Shown here piece after piece: positions 1 to 7,622 of a stretch of DNA of 64,000 nt (the first letter of the stretch is position 1; every line of letters starts with the position of its first letter). Location: positions 1-64,000 of the forward strand of contig CBINDO010000007.1 of the NCBI GenBank assembly GCA_966249405.1, read 5' to 3'. The notes under the pieces are model-generated. The model was not told the DNA's origin and did not search any database. It worked only from the letters and a program-made list of their open reading frames with translations. This DNA is from SZUA-265 sp966249405 (lineage in GTDB: Bacteria; Myxococcota_A; Polyangia; Polyangiales; Polyangiaceae). A program made the translations under genes and the position numbers.

Positions 1-989
1 GCTCGCCCGAGTTGAGCCCGAAACCGGTATGCGATCCCGGCCACGCTGTGCGACAGGCTTACGGCGGACGCTGGATCGGGATGTGAACGCAGCAGCGCAA
101 GCACGTCTTGGCTCCGGCTTGCTGTGCGCTGGACCGAAGCGATGATCTCTTCCCCGAGGCTCCGGAGTTGCGCTGCGGTCGGGTTTCGTAGTTCCTTCAA
201 ACGACGCACGGTGCCCAGTGTCTCGCCAAACAGCTGGTTGAAACCGCGGCCGAGCTGGGCGACCATTTGGTAGCGCTGGGCCTCCTGCAATTGGCGAGCT
301 TTCTCGTCGCGTTCGTATTGAGTCGCCACCAGTAGCGCGTGACGTTCGCGGAGCAAGTTCACCTGTTCCAGGTGGTGGCTGTTGGCCGCTTTCAGCAAGT
401 CCAGCAACCTGCCTACCCCCCAGGCGCACGCAGCCGTGAAGCAGATGAAAACGAGCGTGGCCGTGATCCAGCTCGAGAACACCAAGGTGTCGAGCGCAGG
501 TAGCACCGGTGGCGGCGGGTGCACGAGCGAGGTCACCACCTTGCCGTCGGCGATCAGCCCTCCAATGGCGAACAAAGCGCTGGCGCCGCCAACCACTCCG
601 AACGCCGCCGCGCGTCCAATCAACAAGCCGGCGAAGAGCGTCAGAAACAGCAGCCAGAGCACCGCGGCGGGGGCCCAACCAAACGTCAAAATTGCGTGAG
701 CAAGCGGCAAAAACTGCGAGCCTACGAAGGTCCAGCTCGCGAACCGAGGGTATTGGGAAACGTAAGGTCCCAGCGCCGAAAGCAGTCCACCGATCAGCAA
801 CAGATATTCGAACGTTCTTGCGGTCACTTCGTGACCGCCGAGCCACAACACGAGCCACGCGCCAACGAGCACCAACCCGGAACCCGTCAGCACGACGCGT
901 AGCAGCCCTGCGCGCCAGGATTCGAGGTCCTTCACGTGGACCGTGCCTTCGCTCCGTTGAGTCAATCCCAAAACCCCATTCATCGACAT
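1..989 (-). CDS. Membrane sensor protein, histidine-kinase-like, C-terminus beyond window
   Basis: The gene runs off the left edge, so only the N-terminal ~329 residues are visible. After about 25 residues there are six or so hydrophobic segments, then a charged helical stretch (QYERDEKARQLQEAQRY) like the linker before a kinase H-box. The next segment reads GRGFNQLFGETLGTV. It resembles the AHDFNNLLT type of H-box, but Arg-Gly stands where His-Asp is expected, so phospho-acceptor function is doubtful. ATG codons at 989 and 983 are both possible starts and neither has a strong Shine-Dalgarno. The role as a sensor kinase or kinase-like receptor is inferred; the ATPase domain would lie outside the window. 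Confidence 0.55.
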   Translation of the reverse strand, partial: MSMNGVLGLTQRSEGTVHVKDLESWRAGLLRVVLTGSGLVLVGAWLVLWLGGHEVTARTFEYLLLIGGLLSALGPYVSQYPRFASWTFVGSQFLPLAHAILTFGWAPAAVLWLLFLTLFAGLLIGRAAAFGVVGGASALFAIGGLIADGKVVTSLVHPPPPVLPALDTLVFSSWITATLVFICFTAACAWGVGRLLDLLKAANSHHLEQVNLLRERHALLVATQYERDEKARQLQEAQRYQMVAQLGRGFNQLFGETLGTVRRLKELRNPTAAQLRSLGEEIIASVQRTASRSQDVLALLRSHPDPASAVSLSHSVAGIAYRFRAQLGR

Positions 990-1010
990 TACGTGCGCCT
1001 GTAATGTCGA
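983..1010. promoter_or_regulatory. Perfect inverted repeat over the start of the sensor gene
   Basis: TCGACATTA (983-991) and TAATGTCGA (1002-1010) are perfect 9-bp arms with a 10-bp spacer. The left arm contains the candidate start codons of the leftward sensor gene. It could be a repressor operator or an mRNA hairpin that hides the start. No regulator can be assigned. Confidence 0.4.
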
Positions 1011-1153
1011 CGGTTGGCCCCTAGTGCTTGGCTTTCCAAGGGTCAATACCCAAACGTGAACGGAGCCACGAGCCGCGCAGGATCGGCTGGTGCGGAAGGT
1101 GAAATCACGCGCCGTGGATCGGGTGTTATCCTGATCAATTGATGGTGTCCTAT

Positions 1154-2473
1154 TTACTTTCTTGGCAAGAACATCACAGACCCGTCGGCGGGTGCCAACC
1201 CGGTCGACTCGGGGCCTTGCCACGACCCCGCATTCATCCAATACAAGCCGCGAGCATCGGTGACCAATTGCGTCGGGCAATCGAGGTTGTCCGCGAGCAA
1301 AGTCGGTTCGCCACCAACCGTGGGAATGCGATACAGCTTACCCTCGTGAGCGGAGCAGTAGTCGGGACGCGTCGTTACGTAGACGAACTCGCCATCGACG
1401 ACCAGCGACCACGTGCCCGGGAGCGTCGTCATCACCGTATCGGTGGCGGTGTCGACGTCGAACGCACGCAGCTCACCGCGGTCGTAGTGGGTGTAGTAGA
1501 CGACGCCTCCTTGCTCGTCGACGGCGCCGAGCTCTCCCGTCGTGGCCACGAGCTCCGCGCTCGTTTCGGGGGACAGTCCGATCCTCACCACCCAGGACGC
1601 GGTCGTCTCGGTATCCTTCGCAGAAAATACGAGCCGCTCGTCGTCGGCGTTCAGCCACAACGCCGTGACGCGACCGGGTTTGCTCCAGAGCGTTCGAGGC
1701 GCGCCCAAGGTGTTGGGATCGATGCTCACTACCTCGGCGCTGGGCGTCATGGTCAGGAGCGATGCGAAAACGTGAGTCGAGTTGCCGGCGACCTGCAGAG
1801 GGGTACCCGGCGTTGCGTAGGCCTCGAGTTGAGTCCCGCTGACGGCGTCGGTGCGACCGATCGTGCTGGCATCGTTGCGCGACGTCCAGACCTCCGTCCC
1901 CGCCTGAACACAGCCCGTGACGCTGCCGGGAGTCGCGACCGATCGCGCGTCCCCACCGGTCCGCGACACGACCCACAACTCTTCGAGGCCTGGAGTCTCC
2001 GGATAACCGATTCGATTCGGGAAATAGATGCGCTGGTCGTCACCCAAGCACAGTCGAGCTCCGAACACGACCTGCGACGCGAGCACGGTGGGTTCGCCTG
2101 GTTCAATCACGGAAGCGGTGGGCGTCTGAGTAACCTCGGGAGCGCTTTCGTTCGATTCGCCGTTACCGACCGTTGGCGACGGGGCGTGCGAGTCACTCGA
2201 CGGGCTCGCCTGTTCGCTGGGCGCTGCGTCGGTCGCACTCTCGGAGCCCCGCGCGTCTGAAGTTTGTGACGTTGGGGATGTCGGGCTGGAGCTCTTGCCG
2301 GAGCAGCTTGCCAGACCCGCGGTGAAGAGACAGCACACCGCGTGCGTACGCGCGCGCTCGACGGCTCGTGTGAGTCGTCGATTCCAGTTGCGACCTTGCG
2401 CCGTGTTCGGCTGCGGACGGGGTGGCGCTTCGTGCCGTTCATTCCTTCCCAACATCGGCCCACCATGCCCCAA
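1154..2473 (-). CDS. Lipoprotein with propeller-like repeats
   Basis: A 439-residue secreted protein. Residues 40-57 form a hydrophobic stretch ending in the lipobox-like FTAGLASC, followed by ~90 residues rich in Ser, Thr and Pro that would act as a surface tether. The rest has repeated short strands such as RIYFPNRIG, LWLNADDERLVFSAKD, GGVVYYTHYD and GEFVYVTTRPDY. This spacing is typical of beta-propeller proteins related to the DUF5050 group. The last segment (PTQLVTDARGLYWMNAG) is a typical blade. A ligand-binding or structural surface role is inferred. The first ~38 residues are long and polar for a signal peptide, so the true start may be further downstream. Confidence 0.6.
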   Translation of the reverse strand: MGHGGPMLGRNERHEAPPRPQPNTAQGRNWNRRLTRAVERARTHAVCCLFTAGLASCSGKSSSPTSPTSQTSDARGSESATDAAPSEQASPSSDSHAPSPTVGNGESNESAPEVTQTPTASVIEPGEPTVLASQVVFGARLCLGDDQRIYFPNRIGYPETPGLEELWVVSRTGGDARSVATPGSVTGCVQAGTEVWTSRNDASTIGRTDAVSGTQLEAYATPGTPLQVAGNSTHVFASLLTMTPSAEVVSIDPNTLGAPRTLWSKPGRVTALWLNADDERLVFSAKDTETTASWVVRIGLSPETSAELVATTGELGAVDEQGGVVYYTHYDRGELRAFDVDTATDTVMTTLPGTWSLVVDGEFVYVTTRPDYCSAHEGKLYRIPTVGGEPTLLADNLDCPTQLVTDARGLYWMNAGSWQGPESTGLAPADGSVMFLPRK

Positions 2474-2862
2474 GTCTCGGTGATACTCAACGTGTGGACC
2501 CTGCGGTATGATTGGAACCGTTACGCGATACCGCGATCTCGGCGTGCGGTCATCGTGGCGTTTGTTTCAATGCGGCGCACTCGGCCGTGGCGCGCGGACG
2601 AATGCGTTAACCAACCGCACCTGTCCGTGGGCACGAGGTCGAAACCAAGTTTGGGCAGCCGACCCGGCTAGCCCGGTCCAGGCGGCCCGTGCAAGAGGCT
2701 GGCTCGCAGACCGCGTCGTTTCACCGGCAATCGACGTGGCGGGGCCGGTTGCAAAGGCTAGACCGTTGACTTCCCACGCCTGGGGTGTACGAACTGCGTC
2801 CGCGGAGCGGTGCAGGGCAACGTTGGGACGTAGCCCTTCGTGACATGGAACGAGGAGACGAG
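2474..2862. other. Divergent intergenic region with an inverted repeat
   Basis: This 389-bp spacer lies between a leftward and a rightward lipoprotein gene and must hold both promoters. The only clear structure is GCGGTAT (2503-2509) and ATACCGC (2528-2534), perfect 7-bp arms 18 bp apart, about 30 bp upstream of the leftward gene. No credible gene is seen in either direction. Confidence 0.4.
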
Positions 2863-3762
2863 ATGCAGATCAAGGTCGAACGATTCTTAACACTTACAGC
2901 TATGTTGGCGTCGGCCCAGGTGGGCCTCGTGGGGTGTGGCGACGACGGCGGGAATACGGAGCCGAGCACGACGGACGCGGGCAACACGGAGGCCGACACC
3001 GCGACGTCGGATTCGGACAGCGGGCATTCCGTCGACGCTGGCAACCACGAAGATACCGGCAATCTGAACGCGACGCTCGACAACGAGGACGCCGGGGCGA
3101 GCCCCGACGGTAGCGTCCCCGCAGACGCCGGCAGCGTCGATGCCGCGGTTTGGACGGACGGGGGGACCGCGCCCGGATCGAGCTCCGGAGATGCCGGAGG
3201 GCAGTGGTCGGACGCCGGTGAGACGGTGTGGACCGACGCAGGCAGTGAGACGACTTGGTCGGACGCCGGCAGCGAATGGACGGCGGACGGCGGAGTTGCT
3301 TGCCTAGACGGAGATTTCGCGGACGAGGGGCAGGCCGCCTCTTGCTACGCCACCTTCGGCGCCTGCCCGAGCTACACGCTCGCGGCTTCGACGTGCGACA
3401 TGTTGGTCGCCGATTACCGGGCAGGGATCGTCGAGACGTTCTGGGACTGCTACGAGGACGCGGCCATCGCCGACCCCTGCAGTGAAGAAGCCGACTCCGC
3501 GGCGAGCAGCTGTTACAGCTTCTCGGTCGAATACGCGCCACTGTGCGACGCAGCCGTCGAAGACTGCACGACCGTGGTCGACAACTGCGGCGAAGTGACG
3601 CTCGCGGAGTGCCAGGGAGTGCTCGAGCAGTACAACAGCACGAGCCGCGCGAGGACCCTGAGCTGCGTCGCCGAGGCGTTGTCGAATCAGCCTGGGCCTA
3701 GCTACGAGGGCTGCGGTTACGACTTCTATTACTGCATCAATTGGTCGCCGTCCGTAGAATGA
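2863..3762 (+). CDS. Asp/Gly-rich surface lipoprotein with Cys-rich C-terminus
   Basis: The ATG at 2863 was chosen because GAGGAG lies just upstream and a signal peptide follows directly (LTAMLASAQVGLVGC lipobox). The 299-residue product then has a ~120-residue acidic low-complexity linker with repeated WTDGG, WSDAG and WTDAG units. The C-terminal ~150 residues carry about fourteen Cys, including ACLDGDFADEGQAASC, suggesting a disulfide-stabilised exported domain. The function is unknown. This layout of lipobox, acidic linker and Cys-rich tail recurs through the window and is common in myxobacteria. Confidence 0.7.
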   Translation: MQIKVERFLTLTAMLASAQVGLVGCGDDGGNTEPSTTDAGNTEADTATSDSDSGHSVDAGNHEDTGNLNATLDNEDAGASPDGSVPADAGSVDAAVWTDGGTAPGSSSGDAGGQWSDAGETVWTDAGSETTWSDAGSEWTADGGVACLDGDFADEGQAASCYATFGACPSYTLAASTCDMLVADYRAGIVETFWDCYEDAAIADPCSEEADSAASSCYSFSVEYAPLCDAAVEDCTTVVDNCGEVTLAECQGVLEQYNSTSRARTLSCVAEALSNQPGPSYEGCGYDFYYCINWSPSVE

Positions 3763-3784
3763 CGGCGCGGTAACCCAGGGGAAC

Positions 3785-5089
3785 ATGGCACGCGTTGGAA
3801 TCGAGGAGCCGAGCGAGGACGAGGCGCGAGCGATCGAGCGAGCGCGCGTCGCGCAGAGCAACGTCGTACGGCCGACGCCGCCGCCGTTCCCCTGGGCCAA
3901 CCACTTCACCACGGTCGGAGTCACGGGCACGAACGGCAAGACATCGACCACGCGCTTGATCGCGGCGGCACTGGAGGGCACCGAGCGCCCGGTGCTGAGC
4001 GAGACCACGATCGGCTACGAGTTTCGCGGCCAAGCCGTAAACGTGCCACGCACCCTGAAGGGCTTCTACGGGGCTTTGGCGCGCGCGGCACGTTTGGGTT
4101 CACGTCACGCTGCGATCGAGACCACGAGCCAAGCGCTGAGTCGCGGGTACGCGAAGTTGTGGCGCTTCGACGTCGGCGTGTTCACGAATTTGTCTCACGA
4201 TCACTTGTCGCAACACGGCTCGTGGGAGCACTACCTCGCGAGCAAAGCGCAACTCTTCGTGCATTTGGGGCCGGGTGCGACGGCCGTCCTGAACGCGGGG
4301 GACCAGTGTTCGGAGCTGCTCGACCGCGTGACTCCCAGTGACGTGAAGCGGTTGTGGTACGGAGTAAACACCCGCGGCAATTTCGTCGAGGACCCTCACT
4401 TGGCGGCGAGTCGCGTCGACGTCACCGCCGATGGCACGCGTGTGACGCTCGCCGACAGCGCACTTGCCGCAACTTTTAACGGCGTGTTGTCGACCAAACT
4501 CGTCGGCGCCGTGTTCGCCGAGAATCTGCTGGCGGCGGCGTGTGCGGCGCATGCCGTCGGCATCCCCGCCGACGAAATCGCCGCCAATCTGGCTGCTTGT
4601 CCGCGTCCACGCGGACGTTTCGAGGTCGTCCACCGCGACCCGCTGGTGGCGGTCGACTATGCACACACTCCCGACGCGCTGGCGCGCACGTGCCAAACCG
4701 GCCGCGTGCTTGCGGGCGACAACCGATTGATCGTGGTGTTCGGCGCAGGCGGCGGTCGCGACACGGACAAGCGGGGGCCCATGGGGCGTGCCGTCGGTGA
4801 ATACGCTGACGTTGCGATCATCACCAACGACAATCCGCGCAACGAGGAGCCGCAGCTCATCGCGGCTGCGTTGCTCCAGGGCTGTCGAGAAGGTGGCCGC
4901 GCCGCTGCCACGGTAACCCTCGACCGTCGCGAAGCGATCGTCGAAGCGGTGAGACGGGCAAAACCGGGAGACTGCGTACTGGTGACCGGCAAGGGACACG
5001 AGCTCGACCAGGAGATCGCGAACCTAAAACTGCCGTTCGACGACGTAGCGGTGATCCGCGCCGCGTTGGACATCCGCTCTCGACCCTGA
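3785..5089 (+). CDS. MurE-like Mur ligase lacking most of the N-terminal domain
   Basis: An ATP-dependent amide ligase of the Mur family, 434 residues. The P-loop GTNGKTSTT begins near residue 47. Next come AIETTSQALSRG, FDVGVFTNLSHDHLSQHGS and the KAQLF segment with the Lys that is carbamylated in MurE. The central domain ends in a Mur C-terminal domain with CPRPRGRFEVV and DNPRNEEP. In MurE enzymes the DNPR motif recognises meso-diaminopimelate. Normal MurE has ~85-100 residues before the P-loop to bind the UDP end; here there are only ~45. The gene is alone, not in a division/cell-wall cluster, so it is probably a paralogue acting on a different acceptor. AGGGGA precedes the ATG. Confidence 0.75.
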   Translation: MARVGIEEPSEDEARAIERARVAQSNVVRPTPPPFPWANHFTTVGVTGTNGKTSTTRLIAAALEGTERPVLSETTIGYEFRGQAVNVPRTLKGFYGALARAARLGSRHAAIETTSQALSRGYAKLWRFDVGVFTNLSHDHLSQHGSWEHYLASKAQLFVHLGPGATAVLNAGDQCSELLDRVTPSDVKRLWYGVNTRGNFVEDPHLAASRVDVTADGTRVTLADSALAATFNGVLSTKLVGAVFAENLLAAACAAHAVGIPADEIAANLAACPRPRGRFEVVHRDPLVAVDYAHTPDALARTCQTGRVLAGDNRLIVVFGAGGGRDTDKRGPMGRAVGEYADVAIITNDNPRNEEPQLIAAALLQGCREGGRAAATVTLDRREAIVEAVRRAKPGDCVLVTGKGHELDQEIANLKLPFDDVAVIRAALDIRSRP

Positions 5090-5116
5090 GTTCGGTTCAG
5101 TTTGAGCTAACTCGGG
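5085..5116. terminator. Possible terminator hairpin at a convergent junction
   Basis: CCTGAGTT (5085-5092) pairs with AACTCGGG (5109-5116) with one G-T wobble and a 16-nt loop, overlapping the stop codon of the Mur ligase. There is no T-run, so this is a weak intrinsic-terminator candidate. Confidence 0.3.
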
Positions 5117-5159
5117 TTGGGCCCAGCTCCTCCACGACGCAAACCGGCTCCCGCCCACC
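5115..5159 (-). repeat. 45-bp dispersed element, copy A
   Basis: Read on the minus strand: GGTGGGCGGGAGCCG, then 17 variable bases, then GCTGGGCCCAACC. It sits directly downstream of the AraC-type gene stop at 5163. The two ends match the copies at 7561-7605 and 17289-17333, while the 17-bp core does not. The ends can pair as GGT/ACC, GGGC/GCCC and AGC/GCT. Confidence 0.6.
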
Positions 5160-5162
5160 AAT

Positions 5163-6026
5163 TCACGCGCGGCGATAAGCGCCGGGGGTCAAACCGGTGA
5201 GACGCTTGAACACGACGTTGAGGTGCGACTGGCTCGAGAAACCGCACGCCAACGCCACGGTCGTCAGCGTCTGGTTGCGGTCGCGCAACATCGATTTGGC
5301 CTTCTCCAGTCGACGTTGGGTGATGAATTGGTGCGGGGTGACACCGAACGTCTTGCGGAACACACGCGTGAAGTGATCGGGGCTGTAGCCCACGAGCCCC
5401 GAAAGGTCCACGACGCTGAGGTCCATCGCCAAGTTGCGTTCGATGTAGTCCGCGAGCAGTGAGCGTTGGGCTTGGCTCAGGCTGGCCTGGGGCTCGAGGG
5501 GTTTGGCTTTCGGATTGTAACGTTGGGTGACGTACGCCGCGAGCGCGATGGACAGCCCCTGAACGTAGGAAGCACCGAACGGCGCGTTGGCTTCGGCTTG
5601 CATCTTGAGGCGCGTTCCCAAGTCCACGATGTGCGAGTCGTGGATCCCGTAAATCGGGCCGCGACTGGCATCGAGTTCGAGCGGCGCTTGCCCGAACAGA
5701 GCGTGCAGCGTGGCCGGTGGAAGCACGATTGAGACGCACTGCGTAGTGGCACCGGTCCAACGGACCTCCTTCATGTGTGTACCTCGCGGCAGCAGATCGA
5801 TCATGCCGCTGGTGCGCACGAAGGTGTGCGTTTTCTCTGGCGCCGCGGTTGCATCGGTGCGGTAGCCGCGAATCTGGACTTCGGTGACGCCGCCGGTCCA
5901 AAGCAGCACCGAGTCGGACTGACCAACGAGGTCATGAATACTGCCTTGCTCAGGAATGTCCCCGACGCGCATCGGTAATCCCGCCCAGTCAGAGCCGGTG
6001 AGCGGGAGCCCGTACTTGTTACGCAT
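5163..6026 (-). CDS. AraC-family transcriptional regulator
   Basis: A 287-residue DNA-binding protein. Residues ~185-285 form the two-helix-turn-helix AraC domain: LVGYSPDHFTRVFRKTFGVT for the first helix pair, then VALACGFSSQSHLNVVFKRL and the family ending GLTPGAYRRA. The N-terminal ~170 residues (cupin-like, with SVLLWTGGVTEVQIRGY) should bind an effector, unknown here. It is transcribed away from the SGNH-hydrolase gene, the nearest plausible target across the 227-bp spacer, but this is only positional. The ATG at 6026 gives a full-length family member. Confidence 0.85.
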   Translation of the reverse strand: MRNKYGLPLTGSDWAGLPMRVGDIPEQGSIHDLVGQSDSVLLWTGGVTEVQIRGYRTDATAAPEKTHTFVRTSGMIDLLPRGTHMKEVRWTGATTQCVSIVLPPATLHALFGQAPLELDASRGPIYGIHDSHIVDLGTRLKMQAEANAPFGASYVQGLSIALAAYVTQRYNPKAKPLEPQASLSQAQRSLLADYIERNLAMDLSVVDLSGLVGYSPDHFTRVFRKTFGVTPHQFITQRRLEKAKSMLRDRNQTLTTVALACGFSSQSHLNVVFKRLTGLTPGAYRRA

Positions 6027-6253
6027 ACGCTTTCACCCGTTCGGACACATACACCCAAATCGCGACTCCGCAACGCGCCATGTGTGACGGTGGCGCTTGG
6101 GGCGAACGTTCCACATGAACCAATCCGCTCCGAGTGGGTGGCGATTGGAGAAACTTTGAAGACGGTTGTATGCCGTCGGGTTTGTGGAAACCGAATGTCG
6201 GAAACCTGAAAGACAGCTCCAAGACCTTGCGCCTAGTTGGTCACGTAGGTTCT

Positions 6254-7327
6254 ATGCGCAAGCTTCGAATCTGGGGTGCATTGGGTGTGGCGTTCCCGTG
6301 TCTGCTGTCGGCGTGCCAGGGCGCTGATGGTAGCGATGCTCCGGCTCAGAACGCGAACATGATCAACGCGACGACGTCCGACTCCGCGACGTTTGCCTCG
6401 TCTGCTGCGCTGCCGGACGTCTCCGCTACGAACCCGCCGCCCCGCCGGTGACGCCGCCGACGAGCGTCCCTCCGAATGTGCAGCCCCCGGCTCCGCCGTC
6501 GGTGACACCCTCGACCACCACAGCCACTCCGCCGGCGACCGAACCCGGCGAAACCTCCGACGAGGGTTCTTCCGAGCGCTCCGATGTCGCCACGGAAACG
6601 GGGGCGTCGACCAGCACGGGGGGGTGACGCGACGTCTTCCGGTGCCCCCGGGGTCAGCAGCGAGGAGCCATCCCCGAGTGGTTGGCAGCCATGCAAGTCG
6701 AACCCGTGCGTGATTTTGCCGTTGGGCGACTCCATAACCGACGGCGTGGGGGTCAGCGGTGGTGGTTCCTATCGCATCGAGCTCTTCAGCCTGGCGTTGG
6801 CTGACGTCAAGGCGATCACTTTCGTTGAAGGCTTGAGCAACGGCCCACAGATGGTCGACGGTGTCACCTTTCCACGCTCCCACGAAGGCCACTCTGGCTG
6901 GACCGTGCAACAGATCGACGACCTGTTGTTCAAGAACGCACCTCCCGTCGCCATTACCTCCAACCCCGAGATCGTCCTGCTGCACCTCGGCACCAACGAC
7001 ATGTGGAACGGTCCGGACGGTGCACCTCAGCGGTTAGGCGCGCTCGTCGACAAGCTCGTCGAAGCGTTGCCCGAGTCTTTGATCGCCGTCTCCACGATCA
7101 TCCCATGGCCGCAAAACGCCGGTTTGGTCGACACCTACAACGAGGGTGTCGTGGCTGAGGTGAACGAGAGGATTGATGCCGGAAAGCACGTGATTCTCGT
7201 CGACCAGTTCGAGGGGTTTCCTGCCGCCGAGCTCGCCGACGGGATTCACCCGAACGCCACGGGGTACGAAGTGATGGCGGGCAAGTGGTACGCGGCGATC
7301 TCCGACTACCTCCCGACGGCGCAATAA
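6254..7327 (+). CDS. SGNH/GDSL hydrolase lipoprotein, frame broken by two compensating shifts
   Basis: The ATG at 6254 opens a signal peptide with lipobox (PCLLSAC). Reading stops at 6451 in a C/G-rich run. If one C is added near 6438-6445, the frame continues through a typical Pro/Thr/Ser linker (PPTSVPPNVQPPAPPSVTP) to about 6625. There, removing one G from a run of seven G returns to the original frame. The intact hydrolase domain then follows to 7327, with ILPLGDSITDGVG, LHLGTNDMWN and DGIHPNATG, i.e. the Ser, Asn and Asp-His positions of SGNH esterases. An ATG at 6584 could also start a cytoplasmic form, with a poor N-terminus. Either two indels are real or these are homopolymer errors in the assembly. 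Confidence 0.65.
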
Positions 7328-7336
7328 CGGAAAGTT

Positions 7337-7382
7337 GGGGGCGGTCCCGGGCGCTGGGAGAGTTGGGGGGAGAGGAGTGGGG
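7337..7382 (+). other. Potential G-quadruplex sequence
   Basis: Five G-runs (7337-7341, 7349-7351, 7356-7358, 7365-7370, 7379-7382) lie 10 bp after the SGNH hydrolase stop. The first four are separated by 7, 4 and 6 nt and fit the usual G3+N1-7 pattern. It is on the transcribed-RNA-like strand and could affect 3' end formation. Confidence 0.4.
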
Positions 7383-7560
7383 CGCAGGCAACCGCATCGG
7401 TTCGCCTTGCGCCCGACGGGGGTAAACGCCCGCTGTGGGCGGGGAAGGCGGTGGCACACGACGCCGGTGAGCGTTCGCGCGAATTTTGGCAGGGCGCGGG
7501 CGCTCAAAGTCGAGCCTGCGACCGGTGATTGTGGCAGGCTGCGAAAAACTTGGATGCATC

Positions 7561-7605
7561 GGTGGGCGGGAGCCGTGAGCTTCCGACCCAACGCTGGGCC
7601 CAACC
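7561..7605 (+). repeat. 45-bp dispersed element, copy B
   Basis: GGTGGGCGGGAGCCG (7561-7575), 17 variable bases (7576-7592), then GCTGGGCCCAACC (7593-7605). It ends 17 bp before the start of the metal-binding-repeat lipoprotein at 7623, so in this position it would lie in or near the leader. It is in the opposite orientation to copy A. Confidence 0.6.
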
Positions 7606-7622
7606 ATTAAAGTGTATTCAAC

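Noticed and set aside
668..690. GGGCCCAACC match as a fourth copy of the 45-bp element
   Set aside because: It is inside the coding sequence of the sensor gene and the other conserved end is absent at the needed distance.
6120..6148. CCAATC/GATTGG inverted repeat in the AraC/SGNH spacer
   Set aside because: Only 6-bp arms 17 bp apart; expected by chance in a spacer of this size.
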